From NCBI RefSeq assembly GCF_006384975.1, contig NZ_CP021645.1, positions 3,438,001 to 3,502,000 of the forward strand: a stretch of 64,000 bases of DNA. Reading direction: 5' to 3'. Below the pieces are notes generated by a model that saw nothing but the letters and a program-made list of their open reading frames with translations, made no database searches and was not told where the DNA came from. The stretch comes from Pseudomonas oryzihabitans (lineage in GTDB: Bacteria > Pseudomonadota > Gammaproteobacteria > Pseudomonadales > Pseudomonadaceae). The stretch's first letter is position 1, and the number at the start of each line of letters is the position of its first letter. The translations under genes and the position numbers were made by a program. Of this stretch, positions 31,032 to 42,746 are shown in pieces.

Positions 31032-32771
31032 ATGGCCCAAGAATTCGATTACATCATCATCGGCGCCGGCTCGGCCGGTAACGTCCTGGCGACCCGCCTG
31101 ACCGAGGATAAGGACGTGACCGTCCTGCTGCTCGAAGCCGGTGGCCCCGACTATCGCCTGGACTTCCGCACCCAGATGCCGGCCGCCCTGGCCTATCCGC
31201 TGCAGGGCAAGAGATACAACTGGGCCTACCAGACCGAGCCCGAGCCGCACATGGACAACCGCCGGATGGAATGCGGCCGTGGCAAGGGCCTGGGTGGCTC
31301 CTCGCTGATCAACGGCATGTGCTACATCCGCGGCAATGCCCTGGACTACGACCAGTGGGCGCAGCTCGATGGCCTGGAAGACTGGACCTACCTGGACTGC
31401 CTGCCCTACTTCCGCAAGGCCGAGAAGCGCGACGCCGGTGCCAACGACTGGCATGGCGGCGACGGCCCGGTCTCGGTGACCACCGCCAAGCCAAACGCCA
31501 ATCCGCTGTTCGAAGCCATGGTCGAGGCCGGCGTCCAGGCCGGCTACCCGCGCACCACCGATCTCAACGGCTACCAGCAGGAAGGCTTCGGCCCGATGGA
31601 CCGTTTCGTCACCCCGGACGGCCGTCGCTCCAGCACCGCCCGCGGCTACCTGGACCAGGCCAAGGGCCGCCCAAACCTGACCATCGTCACCCACGCCACC
31701 ACCGACCGCATCCTCTTCGACGGCAAGCGCGCCTCTGGCGTGGCCTACCTGAAGGGCGACTCCATGGAAGTCATCACCGCGCGCGCCCGCCGCGAGGTAC
31801 TGCTCTGCGCTGGCGCCATCGCCTCGCCGCAGATCCTGCAGCGCTCCGGTGTCGGCCCCGCGCCGCTGCTGCGGCGCTTCGACATCCCGGTGATCCACGA
31901 CCTGCCCGGCGTCGGCCAGAATCTGCAGGATCACCTGGAGATGTACCTGCAGTACGAGTGCAAGCAGCCGGTCTCGCTGTATCCGGCACTGAAGTGGTAC
32001 AACCAGCCGCAGATCGGCCTGGAGTGGATGCTCAAGGGCACCGGCCTGGGCGCCACCAACCACTTCGAAGCGGGCGGTTTCATCCGCTCCAGCGAAGAGT
32101 TCGACTGGCCCAACATCCAGTACCACTTCCTGCCGATCGCCATCAACTACAACGGCAGCAACGCCATCGAAGCCCACGGCTTCCAGGCCCACGTCGGCTC
32201 CATGAGATCGCCCAGCCGGGGTCGTATCGAGCTGACCTCGCGTGATCCGCGCCAGCACCCCAGCATCCTGTTCAACTACATGAGTACCGAGCAGGACTGG
32301 CGCGAATTCCGCGACGGCATCCGCCTGACTCGCGAGATCATGCAGCAGCCGGCACTGGACCCCTACCGCGGCGAAGAGATCAACCCGGGCCGCGACTGCG
32401 TGACCGATGCCCAGCTGGACGCCTTCGTGCGCTCCCATGCCGAGACCGCCTATCATCCCTCCTGCTCCAACAAGATGGGTACCGACGACATGGCAGTGGT
32501 CGACGGCGCCGGTCGGGTGCACGGCCTGGAAGGCCTGCGCGTGGTGGACGCCTCCATCATGCCGATCATCGCGACCGGCAACCTCAATGCCCCGACCATA
32601 ATGATTGCCGAGAAGATCGCCGACAAAATTCGCGGCCGCACCCCGCTGCCACGCAGCAACGCCGCCTACTACGTCGCCAACGGCGCCCCGGTCCGGGGCA
32701 CCCCGCTGCGCAACGTGAGCGGTCAACGCGCTGCTGCTGAACCGCACCACCGCGATCAACCGGCCGCCTGA
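31032..32771 (+). CDS. betA: Choline dehydrogenase
   Basis: A GMC-family FAD oxidoreductase of 579 residues. It oxidises choline to betaine aldehyde at the membrane. The FAD motif [16 protein letters not shown] is at residues 8-23, [14 protein letters not shown] follows, and the C-terminal active-site region has HPSCSNKMG and [16 protein letters not shown]. The ATG at 31032 follows AGAGGAGAA. The last 20 residues (after VRGTPLR) are a divergent tail. Last gene of bet; a hairpin terminator follows. Confidence 0.95.
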   Translation: MAQEFDYIIIGAGSAGNVLATRLTEDKDVTVLLLEAGGPDYRLDFRTQMPAALAYPLQGKRYNWAYQTEPEPHMDNRRMECGRGKGLGGSSLINGMCYIRGNALDYDQWAQLDGLEDWTYLDCLPYFRKAEKRDAGANDWHGGDGPVSVTTAKPNANPLFEAMVEAGVQAGYPRTTDLNGYQQEGFGPMDRFVTPDGRRSSTARGYLDQAKGRPNLTIVTHATTDRILFDGKRASGVAYLKGDSMEVITARARREVLLCAGAIASPQILQRSGVGPAPLLRRFDIPVIHDLPGVGQNLQDHLEMYLQYECKQPVSLYPALKWYNQPQIGLEWMLKGTGLGATNHFEAGGFIRSSEEFDWPNIQYHFLPIAINYNGSNAIEAHGFQAHVGSMRSPSRGRIELTSRDPRQHPSILFNYMSTEQDWREFRDGIRLTREIMQQPALDPYRGEEINPGRDCVTDAQLDAFVRSHAETAYHPSCSNKMGTDDMAVVDGAGRVHGLEGLRVVDASIMPIIATGNLNAPTIMIAEKIADKIRGRTPLPRSNAAYYVANGAPVRGTPLRNVSGQRAAAEPHHRDQPAA

Positions 32772-32787
32772 TCGCAGTGGCACAACG

Positions 32788-32817
32788 CGAGAAGGGCGCC
32801 AATCGGCGCCCTTCTCG
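32788..32817 (+). terminator. Hairpin terminator after betA
   Basis: A 13-bp perfect stem CGAGAAGGGCGCC / GGCGCCCTTCTCG with loop AATC lies 17 bp after the betA stop. The T tract is weak (TATCTG), so termination may be partial. Confidence 0.7.
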
Positions 32818-32877
32818 TATCTGTCCAGCCAACCTCAGCAATTATCTGTCTAGCCAACCTCAGCGATGCCGCCGCTC

Positions 32878-32915
32878 TTCCCCCTCTTCCCTCCGGGAGA
32901 GGGCCGGGGTGAGGG
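32878..32915. repeat. REP-like hairpin
   Basis: CCCTCTTCCCTCCGGGAGAGGG followed by CCGGGGTGAGGG, the same unit as at 2800-2834 and 2981-3015. It lies between the betA terminator and the convergent lipoprotein gene. Confidence 0.75.
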
Positions 32916-32925
32916 CCGCCTCACC

Positions 32926-33270
32926 TCACAGACAATCCTTCACCGCCGTCAAGATGGTTCGCGGCCGCAGCGGATTGTTCGCCATCTGCTCACGCAACTG
33001 AATCCGCGTCCCCCGCGAAGCCGATCCGATATCGATGATCGCCGCGGTCGCCCCAGGCACCTTGCTGTCCACCAGCACCCGCTGGCTGCTCCCCTGCGGC
33101 TGGACCACCACATGGCGACCATCCTTCTCGAGCCCGGCAACCAGGCAGCCGCGATAGTCTTCAGCACTCTTGCCCGTACGCAACTCCATCGGCGGATTGC
33201 GCTCAAGGTTCGCCTGACTGGTGCAACCAGCCAGAGCAGCGGCCAGCATGGCCAGGGTCTTCGTTCTCAT
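32926..33270 (-). CDS. Small hypothetical lipoprotein, 114 aa
   Basis: The N-terminus MRTKTLAMLAAALAGCTSQ is a lipoprotein signal with lipobox LAGC (Cys16). The mature part is about 99 residues, with two further cysteines (YRGC and VKDC) that could form a disulphide. I recognise no family. The ATG at 33270 starts the signal peptide exactly; a longer in-frame start adds ten residues. Convergent with betA and divergent from tRNA-Thr. Confidence 0.7.
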   Translation of the reverse strand: MRTKTLAMLAAALAGCTSQANLERNPPMELRTGKSAEDYRGCLVAGLEKDGRHVVVQPQGSSQRVLVDSKVPGATAAIIDIGSASRGTRIQLREQMANNPLRPRTILTAVKDCL

Positions 33271-33348
33271 CAGCGGCTCCTCGCAAGCTCTTTGCCCCAT
33301 TCTACCGGTTCGGCGCTTACACGAGGCTTAACGGACGCACATCCTTGG

Positions 33349-33376
33349 TTTACAAGGGCTTTTCCATGGCTATAAT
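33349..33376 (+). promoter_or_regulatory. Sigma-70 promoter of tRNA-Thr
   Basis: TTTACA (33349-33354) and TATAAT (33371-33376) are separated by 16 bp, and the tRNA begins 12 bp after the -10 box. GGCGTCCCCC downstream of the -10 resembles a stringent discriminator. Confidence 0.75.
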
Positions 33377-33388
33377 GGCGTCCCCCTT

Positions 33389-33465
<77 letters not shown>

Positions 33466-33480
33466 GCGCTGCAAGACCTT

Positions 33481-33503
33481 AGGCCAACCTCCCGGTTGGC
33501 CTT
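33481..33503 (+). terminator. Terminator of tRNA-Thr
   Basis: AGGCCAACC / GGTTGGCCT stem with loop TCCC followed by TCGTCGTTT, 16 bp after the tRNA. A diverged copy (loop TTTC) stands at 44225-44246 beyond the right att site. Confidence 0.75.
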
Positions 33504-33541
33504 CGTCGTTTCTGGGCCAAGGCAAACACGGTTCCGACACG

Positions 33542-33832
33542 CTAGCGCACGGACGGACGTCCCTTGCGCGTCTTGGGCGAGTCGCTGCCCCTCCCCCTCC
33601 TATCAAGAAACTCCCCGATCAGCTCGAGCGGCGGCACCCCTATCGCCTCGGCCAGCTCGACCAGCTCGACGGCGTCTATACGCCTCTCGCCCCTCTCGCA
33701 CTTGGACACGAAGGTCTGGGTGTTGCCGATCCGCCGTGCGAGCTCCACCTGCGAGACGCCCGCACGCTGCCTCGCCCCGCGTAGGACGTCGAGGAGCGTC
33801 TGGTAGTCGTCGTTGTGGGTAGAGTTCGCCAT
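33542..33832 (-). CDS. XRE-family HTH regulator, element repressor candidate
   Basis: A 96-residue protein with a Cro/C1-type HTH at about residues 11-65: LLDVLRGARQRAGVSQVELARRIGNTQTFVSKCERGERRI. The C-terminus is basic and disordered (DRRGRGSDSPKTRKGRP). It is divergent from the small exported protein gene, with a palindromic site in the shared 98-bp gap. As the tRNA-proximal gene of the element it may hold the island silent or control the cargo next door. A decayed relative of its C-terminus lies at 44284-44400. Confidence 0.85.
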   Translation of the reverse strand: MANSTHNDDYQTLLDVLRGARQRAGVSQVELARRIGNTQTFVSKCERGERRIDAVELVELAEAIGVPPLELIGEFLDRRGRGSDSPKTRKGRPSVR

Positions 33833-33877
33833 CGTGCAGTGACCTGGGGTTCACGGCACGGTAGAGTCCACATCGGG

Positions 33878-33896
33878 ATAGTCCAAAATGGACTAT
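33878..33896. promoter_or_regulatory. Palindromic operator between divergent genes
   Basis: ATAGTCC-AAAAT-GGACTAT is a perfect 7-bp inverted repeat with 5-bp spacer, 45 bp before the XRE start and 34 bp before the divergent ATG. The symmetry suits binding by the XRE dimer for autoregulation. Confidence 0.65.
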
Positions 33897-33930
33897 TTAT
33901 CAGACACGATCCTCATGGAAGGAGAGCACC

Positions 33931-34257
33931 ATGCGTCACGTCATCGCCGCACTAGCCACCGTCGTCGCCCTGTCCGCGCACGCGGCAGACGAGCCTACCC
34001 AGGCCCAAAGGGACTTCGTCACCTACCTCGTCAAGAGCGGGAAGGAGCCGAAGGTGAAGGACGCGACCTGGATGGGCAGGAACAACCTCTACGTCGGCGT
34101 CATCGACGACCGCACTCCGCGCGACGGCTTCGCCAACTACATCTGCTCGGTGGCTGCAGACCGAGGCCTTACGCCCGACCTGGTCAAGATCGTGGACATC
34201 GTCAAGGTCGTGCGCACTGGCAAGTTCGTCGAGCTTGGGAAAAGCAGATGTAATTAG
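33931..34257 (+). CDS. Small exported protein of unknown function
   Basis: A 108-residue protein with a clear signal peptide (MRHVIAALATVVALSAHAA, cleavage before DEPTQ). The mature part of about 89 residues has two cysteines (YICSVAADRG and the penultimate residue) that could form a disulphide. GC-rich like the element core, unlike the next gene. No family recognised. GGAGAG lies just before the ATG. It is divergent from the XRE gene and probably repressed by it. Confidence 0.65.
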   Translation: MRHVIAALATVVALSAHAADEPTQAQRDFVTYLVKSGKEPKVKDATWMGRNNLYVGVIDDRTPRDGFANYICSVAADRGLTPDLVKIVDIVKVVRTGKFVELGKSRCN

Positions 34258-34267
34258 GCTCTGATGA

Positions 34268-34324
34268 CCGCTTTCTGATGACGTGTTGGTCCGCTAGTAT
34301 CAGACTATCGCCACCAGAAAGCGG
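34268..34324. promoter_or_regulatory. 10-bp inverted repeat ahead of the SEFIR gene
   Basis: CCGCTTTCTG (34268-34277) is exactly complementary to CAGAAAGCGG (34315-34324), with 37 bp between. The right arm ends 10 bp before the SEFIR ATG and would mask the ribosome site if transcribed, or it could be a spaced operator. Function is inferred from position only. Confidence 0.45.
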
Positions 34325-34334
34325 GACTATAGAA

Positions 34335-35768
34335 ATGGAATCAGTTGCCCCTAAACTATTTATTTCCTACAGCTGGTCTACACCTGAGCATGAACAATGG
34401 GTTATTGACTTAGCCACACAACTGGTTGAATCCGGCGTTGACGTCATACTAGACAAATGGGATCTACGTGAAGGACATGACTCAGTAGCTTTCATGGAAA
34501 AAATGGTAACCGATGAAAACATAAAAAAGGTCGCTATAGTTTCTGACAAAATATATGCAGAGAAAGCGGACGGCCGAAACGGCGGAGTAGGTACAGAGAC
34601 CCAAATCATTTCTAGAAAGGTTTATGAAAACCAATCTCAGGACAAGTTTGTTGCAATCCTCCCGTGCAGAGATGAACACGGCAAAGCATATCTCCCGACC
34701 TATTACAATAGCAGAATATATATCGATCTCAGTGAGCCTGAGAGATACAACGAAGACTTTGAAAAGCTCCTTCGATGGGTGTTTGACAAACCTCTATATA
34801 TCAAACCAGAAATAGGAAAAAGGCCGGAATTTCTTGAGTCTGCCAATACTACCTCCTTAGGAGCAACAGCTTCTTTTAGAAGAGCAAATGACGCCCTCAA
34901 GACAGGGAAAAGTTATGCAAATGGCGCAACTGACGAGTATCTTAGTCTTTTCACCGAAAACCTCGAAAGGTTTAGAATAAAACAATCAGATTCGAAAGAA
35001 TTTGATGATGAAGTAGTAGAAAACCTTGGCGAACTAGCCAGTGCCAAGGACGAAGTTCTCAACGTCATTTTGTCTATCGCGCAATATCAAGCCACAGAAG
35101 AAATGATCCAAAAGCTTCATAGATTTTTTGAACGCCTCATTGACTATACATTACCCCCTCAATCCGCAAGAAGCTACAATACAGCAGATTTTGACAACTA
35201 CAAATTTTTGGTGCACGAGCTGTTTTTAAGCACCATTGCAATACTATGTAAAAATGAAAGATTTTCGGCGGCAAACCTATTACTTGAGACCCCCTATTGC
35301 ACTAGAAACGATAGCTCCCGATTTAACCATGGAGCAGGAACTTTTAGTGCATTTCTACAAATGCCAGACTCACTTGATTACAGAAATAGACGACTCAAAT
35401 TGAACAGAATATCTCTTCAAGCGGATATTTTAAAAGAAAGAACAAGACACTCGTGCATAGACTTCTCATCGATTATGCAAGCCGATTTTATCTTGTACCT
35501 TAGGGCTGAGTTTGAAAGAATTGCATGGTGGCCCATAACTCTAGTTTATGCGGGACACCAATATTCTCCTTTCGAAGTTTTTGCACGCTCTGCTTCGAGA
35601 AAGCACTTCGAAAAAGTCAAAGAAGTCATATCAGTATCAAATAAAACAGATGTAGATCTATTTGTCGAAGAACTCGATCAAGGTAAACGAAGAGTTCCAT
35701 CAACAGGCTGGGACCGCTTTTCTCCAAAAGTACTTATGGGCTTTGATAACCTATGTACTCGACCATGA
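34335..35768 (+). CDS. SEFIR-domain (TIR-like) protein, probable anti-phage effector
   Basis: A 477-residue protein. Residues 7-150 are a SEFIR domain: KLFISYSWSTPEHEQWVIDLA (box 1), VDVILDKWDLREGHD (box 2), then IKKVAIVSDKIYAEKA and GTETQIIS. The remaining 325 residues are mostly alpha-helical and unrecognised, a possible sensor or oligomerisation part. No membrane helix or signal peptide. Known: SEFIR domains are TIR relatives, and bacterial examples act in abortive phage defence by NAD+ depletion (from memory). The gene is far more AT-rich than the rest of the element, a sign of separate acquisition. It occupies the tRNA-proximal cargo position of a satellite. The ATG at 34335 puts the domain at the very N-terminus. 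Confidence 0.82.
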   Translation: MESVAPKLFISYSWSTPEHEQWVIDLATQLVESGVDVILDKWDLREGHDSVAFMEKMVTDENIKKVAIVSDKIYAEKADGRNGGVGTETQIISRKVYENQSQDKFVAILPCRDEHGKAYLPTYYNSRIYIDLSEPERYNEDFEKLLRWVFDKPLYIKPEIGKRPEFLESANTTSLGATASFRRANDALKTGKSYANGATDEYLSLFTENLERFRIKQSDSKEFDDEVVENLGELASAKDEVLNVILSIAQYQATEEMIQKLHRFFERLIDYTLPPQSARSYNTADFDNYKFLVHELFLSTIAILCKNERFSAANLLLETPYCTRNDSSRFNHGAGTFSAFLQMPDSLDYRNRRLKLNRISLQADILKERTRHSCIDFSSIMQADFILYLRAEFERIAWWPITLVYAGHQYSPFEVFARSASRKHFEKVKEVISVSNKTDVDLFVEELDQGKRRVPSTGWDRFSPKVLMGFDNLCTRP

Positions 35769-35830
35769 GCATGACGTTGGACATTTGATGCCGCATCAAC
35801 GGGTCGGGCCACGTAAGCGACTGAAAGACA

Positions 35831-35857
35831 AAGGGCTACCCTCCGGGTAGCCCTTCT
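35831..35857. terminator. Intrinsic terminator after the SEFIR gene
   Basis: An 11-bp perfect stem AAGGGCTACCC / GGGTAGCCCTT with loop TCC, followed by CTCTAA. It lies between the convergent SEFIR gene and the minus-strand operon and may serve both. Confidence 0.8.
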
Positions 35858-35878
35858 CTAACACGGCCTGACAACACG

Positions 35879-36196
35879 TCAGGGGACGTACGCGTCGAGC
35901 AGCCCCGTCCATACGCCAGGGCGGCACCCGTAGCATGCCCCCTCGGCGTCGGCCAGCGTCGCCCGGTCGACGTAGCAGTCCCACGAGCGCGAGTAGTGCA
36001 GGCCGAGGTGCTCGGCCGCCCGGTCGAACACCGGTCCGCCCAGGGCGTAGCCGGCACGCTCGCACGCCAGGCGCAGCGGCTCGATCAGCTCGCCGCGCTG
36101 CCTGATCGACCGGCCCCGCATCGCTCCCACCATGGCGTCGCACGCCACGCCGAAAGCGATGCCCCGTGCCCTCCTCTCCTCAGCCGCGGTCAGCAT
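35879..36196 (-). CDS. Hypothetical element protein, 105 aa
   Basis: A soluble protein with an N-terminal helix rich in Arg/Ala (LTAAEERRARGIAFGVACDAMVGAMRGR) and a C-terminal part with Trp/Tyr/Cys (YSRSWDCYVDRATLADAEGACYGC). No domain recognised. Its start lies 17 bp inside the end of the 239-aa gene, so it is the last gene of the minus-strand operon. Confidence 0.55.
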   Translation of the reverse strand: MLTAAEERRARGIAFGVACDAMVGAMRGRSIRQRGELIEPLRLACERAGYALGGPVFDRAAEHLGLHYSRSWDCYVDRATLADAEGACYGCRPGVWTGLLDAYVP

Positions 36197-36899
36197 TCTC
36201 GAGCTCCTCGAGCAGCGAGGGGTCGAGGGCCTGCCGCTGCATCGCGAGGCCCACAGTGCTCAGGGGGCTGGAGCGACCCGCACGCCAGGCACGGATGGCG
36301 ACCACGGTAGCCTGTAGCTGGTGCTCCGCGATGGCGATGTACTCGGCGGCCTTCCGGTGCTCGTCCATGCCGACGGCGTTGGCGAGCTCGGACGCGGTGA
36401 AGGGGCGCGAGTCGCGCGGAAGCTGGTCCAGCCGGGAGAGCACGGCGGCGGCCAGGGCCACGTCCGAGGTGCCAACGGCGAGCTGCCCCATCGCGGCGAG
36501 CTCCGCAGGCCCTGCGCCCCGGAGCTGCACGGTGTAGGCCGTGCGACGCTCGGAGCCGAGCGCCTGCCGGGCGAGGACCTGGACGGGGCTGGCGTAGTAG
36601 ACGCGCTGGCCGACGGCCGCGGCGTGCGCCTTGCCCGCCTCGCGTAGCAGGCCGTCCAGCTCGTCGTCGGCCGAGGCGCGGACCTCCACGAGGGCCTGCC
36701 GGACCTCCTGCGCCTCGAGCCCCTGGAGGACGGACATCTGGGTCTGCATGCCCGAGGCGCGGGTCTTCGCCCAGCGTGCAACGATCTCGGTGCGGCGGGC
36801 GGCGGCGTCTCTCTGCAGGCGCTCGATGACGCGGACGGCGCGGGCGTTGATGGACGCAAGTGCCTGGGCGTGCTCGGCGATGGCCGAGACGGTCAGCAT
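36180..36899 (-). CDS. Hypothetical element protein, 239 aa
   Basis: A largely alpha-helical, charged protein (MLTVSAIAEHAQALASINARAVRVIERL..). Nothing suggests membrane location. I cannot place it in a family. In satellites of this layout a protein in this position sometimes redirects helper capsid assembly or packaging, but no sequence mark supports that here. There is no clear ribosome site before the ATG at 36899. Confidence 0.55.
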   Translation of the reverse strand: MLTVSAIAEHAQALASINARAVRVIERLQRDAAARRTEIVARWAKTRASGMQTQMSVLQGLEAQEVRQALVEVRASADDELDGLLREAGKAHAAAVGQRVYYASPVQVLARQALGSERRTAYTVQLRGAGPAELAAMGQLAVGTSDVALAAAVLSRLDQLPRDSRPFTASELANAVGMDEHRKAAEYIAIAEHQLQATVVAIRAWRAGRSSPLSTVGLAMQRQALDPSLLEELENADRG

Positions 36900-37195
36900 G
36901 GGGGTTTTGATGAGTGCGGTCCTGGAAGGGTCTCCGATCTCCGGGACCCTCGGCGGCGGCGGGATGCCGCTGGGGAGGTTGCCTCGGTGGGTCGCTGTGC
37001 CCAGCCTCAGCCGTCGGCGCGTGCCTCACGCCTCGGGACCGCCTTCGGCCCCGGAGTGAGGCCATCGTGCGTCGCCGTCGCGACGGCGCGAGCCATCGCG
37101 TGTCACGGCCGTGTCGTGCGCCCCGCCACGAACGGACGGGGCCAGGTGGCGGCTCGACGTGGAGGGCTCCCGCCCGTAGATCGTCGGTCGGGCGC
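36900..37195. other. GC-rich gap without a supported gene
   Basis: About 300 bp between the 239-aa gene and the zinc-ribbon gene. Overlapping open frames here are artefacts of high GC and have low-complexity arginine-rich translations. It may hold the promoter of the 239-aa gene. I see no clear site. Confidence 0.5.
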
Positions 37196-37462
37196 TCAGT
37201 CCGGCCCGGCCAGGCCCCCGCAGCCGACGCAGATCCGGCAGCGGACGACGTCGCCGCTCCAGGCCGGACGCCGGCAGCGCATGCACCTCACCCAGCCGAC
37301 GCGCCGCACGACCCGCCCGCGGGGGTCCGCGTTGTAGTCCAGCACCGGCTCCCGGCGGGCCCCGCCGTCGTCGGGCCAGCGTCCGGGCTCGACGAGGTCA
37401 TAGCCCTGCGTCCTGAGGTGGGCCGCCATGAGAGCGTGCTTCGGCAGCTGGCGGCCCCTCAC
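37196..37462 (-). CDS. Small zinc-ribbon-like protein, 88 aa
   Basis: The C-terminal 35 residues carry CMRCRRPAW and VRCRICVGCGG, five cysteines in CxxC and CxxCxxC pattern, a likely zinc-binding ribbon. The N-terminal half (LRTQGYDLVEPGRWPDDGG) is unrecognised. The start was placed at a GTG (37462) that overlaps the upstream gene's stop as GTGA, giving translational coupling. It may bind nucleic acid (inference). Confidence 0.55.
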   Translation of the reverse strand: MRGRQLPKHALMAAHLRTQGYDLVEPGRWPDDGGARREPVLDYNADPRGRVVRRVGWVRCMRCRRPAWSGDVVRCRICVGCGGLAGPD

Positions 37463-37689
37463 GAGTACGGCCCCCTCTCCGCGTGCTCGACCGCCAGCTG
37501 CGCCCACTCCTCGGCGTCGAGCGCCGGGACGGGCCCCAGGGCCGGCGAGCCCACCCGGAGGCGCGACCTGACGAACCTCGGGCCGCCCAGGCGCTCCACG
37601 GCGGCCGGCGCGGTGGCGACGACCGAGGCCACCGCCGAGTCGATCAGGCGCAGGTAGGCGAGCGCCTGCGACGCGGTGAGCCCGCTCAT
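37459..37689 (-). CDS. Hypothetical element protein, 76 aa
   Basis: A small mostly helical protein (MSGLTASQALAYLRLIDSAVASV..) without recognised domain. Its ATG overlaps the stop of the terminase-like gene as ATGA, and its own stop overlaps the next gene as GTGA. The three are a tight translationally coupled set. Confidence 0.6.
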   Translation of the reverse strand: MSGLTASQALAYLRLIDSAVASVVATAPAAVERLGGPRFVRSRLRVGSPALGPVPALDAEEWAQLAVEHAERGPYS

Positions 37690-38126
37690 GGCCGGTCCGC
37701 CTCGGCCAGGGCCTCCCGCTCGGCCTCGGCGTACCGCTCCAGCAAGGGCACGAGCCGCGCCTGGTCCTCCTCGCTCATACGCTGCAGCGCCTCGAAGCTC
37801 AGCCCCGTCTGGGCCTCGACTTTGATGCGCAGGCGCTCGGCCATGCGGTCGCCGAAGCGGAACTTGAGCAGCACCTCCAGCAGGCGGTCGCTCTTGCCCT
37901 CGGTGGCGCGGGCGTAGGCCTCGCCGAGCAGGCCGTCGAGCGCGGTCTCGAGGGCCGCCTCCCAGCGGGCACGGAACGCCGCGTCGCGCTGCTTGTGCTC
38001 GAAGGCCGTGCGGCGGTGGATGCCGCAGGCCTCGGCGGCCCGCTTCGGCGAGCAGGTCTCCTCCAGCAGCTCTAGGAAGCGCTCGCGCAGCTCGGGCGTG
38101 AACGCGACGGGGATCTTGCGGGTCAT
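37686..38126 (-). CDS. Terminase-small-subunit-like HTH protein
   Basis: A 146-residue protein: an N-terminal HTH (FTPELRERFLELLEETCSPKRAAEACGIHRRTAFEHKQRDAAFRARWEAALE), then a helical part with LLEVLLKFRFGDRM and an acidic tail. This layout is that of small terminase subunits, which bind pac/cos DNA. Satellites of the PICI group carry one to steer packaging of their own DNA into helper capsids. No large subunit is present. The ATG at 38126 has GGAGAG just upstream; the longer open frame upstream is intergenic. A plain regulatory HTH protein is the alternative. Confidence 0.62.
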   Translation of the reverse strand: MTRKIPVAFTPELRERFLELLEETCSPKRAAEACGIHRRTAFEHKQRDAAFRARWEAALETALDGLLGEAYARATEGKSDRLLEVLLKFRFGDRMAERLRIKVEAQTGLSFEALQRMSEEDQARLVPLLERYAEAEREALAEADRP

Positions 38127-38348
38127 GGGTCTCTCCAGAAAAGACGGCTTACGACCGTGATCCTGGCGTGTCAGGCGCGCGCGGCGAGCCACCGTTCGGC
38201 CAGCGTCGGCGTGGCACGGGGGACATCGCGCCCGCCGATAGGGGATCGATGGGCGAGGCCTCGCGCGCGAGGGAGAACCCGGTGAGTGTCCCAAGATGCG
38301 AATTCGGCCACGGGGCCATCCCGGATAGTCAAACAGGCGCGCTACTGC

Positions 38349-38621
38349 GTTACCGCCCCTTGTTACCCGGCAGTATCGGGCCAAAGCCTTGCACCGCACG
38401 GCTTGCTGCCGCGTTACTGATGTTGCTGTGCAAATCGCCAAAACTCTGAACTTGTCGGATATCCGTCAGCAGCCGAGCAATGTGTGCTGCGACGAGAATG
38501 GAGGGTCCTTACTTCTTATTACTTTATTTTTTAAGGTAACAAGAGTAACAAGGTAACAAGCCTTGCGGTGCAAGGCTTTGGCGCGTTACCGAAGATACTC
38601 GCTAGGCGGTAGCAGGGTAAC
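38349..38621. other. Putative replication origin with GGTAAC iterons
   Basis: Within 273 bp there are at least eight copies of GGTAAC/GTTAC(C) in both directions: 38349, 38362, 38413, 38535, 38545, 38552, 38585 and 38616. An exact 19-bp inverted repeat (38380-38398 and 38564-38582, arm GCCAAAGCCTTGCACCGCA) encloses an AT-rich stretch near 38510-38535 (TTACTTTATTTTTTAA). It lies between the terminase-like gene and the end of the replication gene. Iterons plus an AT-rich unwinding region suggest the origin used by the PrimPol-VapE protein, as in P4. Confidence 0.6.
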
Positions 38622-38708
38622 GCCCCCTGGTTTAGTCGGCCCTCAAAGGCAGGCTTTTACGGGCTTTTTGTAGTGGTCAAGCTTTGGTGGACACCGGGAT
38701 AGGGGATT

Positions 38709-42168
<3,460 letters not shown>

Positions 42169-42170
42169 GC

Positions 42171-42473
42171 TCAGCCCTCCTTCACGCAGGTACGTGTGGC
42201 CAGCATGGCGTCGGCGGAGCGGCGCATGCCCTCGCCCATCGCCTGCCCCTGGGCGTGATGGCGGAGGTCACCCACGCGGTAGCGGATCATCTTCGGGCCG
42301 AGGCGCACGAAGCAGGGACCGCCACCGTGACTGCGGTACCAGGCAAGAGTGTTGTAGCGGAGGCGCAGGAAAGCGGCGGCCTCCTGTGCGGTGACGAGCG
42401 CATCGTCGGGGAGCGCGTGGAGCGTGCGTACTTCTTCGGGCGTCAACGTGGGCGCCAGGTAGGGCTTCGACAT
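42171..42473 (-). CDS. AlpA-like MerR-type HTH protein (excisionase/activator)
   Basis: About 100 residues. LVTAQEAAAFLRLRYNTLAWYRSHGGGPCFVRLGPKMIRYRVGDL is an HTH_17 (AlpA/excisionase) domain. Such proteins in satellites and islands control integrase or excision and the replication operon. It ends 2 bp before the replication gene. The ATG at 42473 was chosen; a GTG at 42599 would add 42 residues of poor conservation character. Confidence 0.78.
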   Translation of the reverse strand: MSKPYLAPTLTPEEVRTLHALPDDALVTAQEAAAFLRLRYNTLAWYRSHGGGPCFVRLGPKMIRYRVGDLRHHAQGQAMGEGMRRSADAMLATRTCVKEG

Positions 42474-42746
42474 CTCTGAGGTCTCGGTCTGGTCAGCTAG
42501 GGAGTTGTGCACATCCGCCGCCTTCCGCCGCAGATAGGGCTCCGATCCTCCGTTGTGCCTCTGGAGGGGAGCCTCGGCTGTTCTTGCCACCGAAAGCACT
42601 TCTGATCGCCCTAGCCATTGCCGACGACCCCCGGACCATAGCGGCCCGATTGCCTCACATATTAGTGCGGCGATTCGCGCGCAGATACCAACGTTTGGTC
42701 TGCTCGATCCGGCCGAGTCTGCGGCTGCGGTCTCGGAGCGGCGGCT

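Noticed and set aside
28555..32783. Long minus-strand frames (811 and 621 residues) opposite betI-betB-betA
   Set aside because: Artefacts of GC-rich third positions in bet genes; no domain, no ribosome site, and the plus-strand genes are unmistakable.
36190..37065. 291-residue arginine-rich minus-strand frame in the element
   Set aside because: It is an alternate frame of the 239-residue gene with unnatural Arg/Pro/Gly content; the chosen frame has balanced helical composition and couples with its neighbours.
37026..37286. 86-residue frame overlapping the zinc-ribbon gene
   Set aside because: Arginine-rich shadow; the coupled GTGA start supports the other frame.
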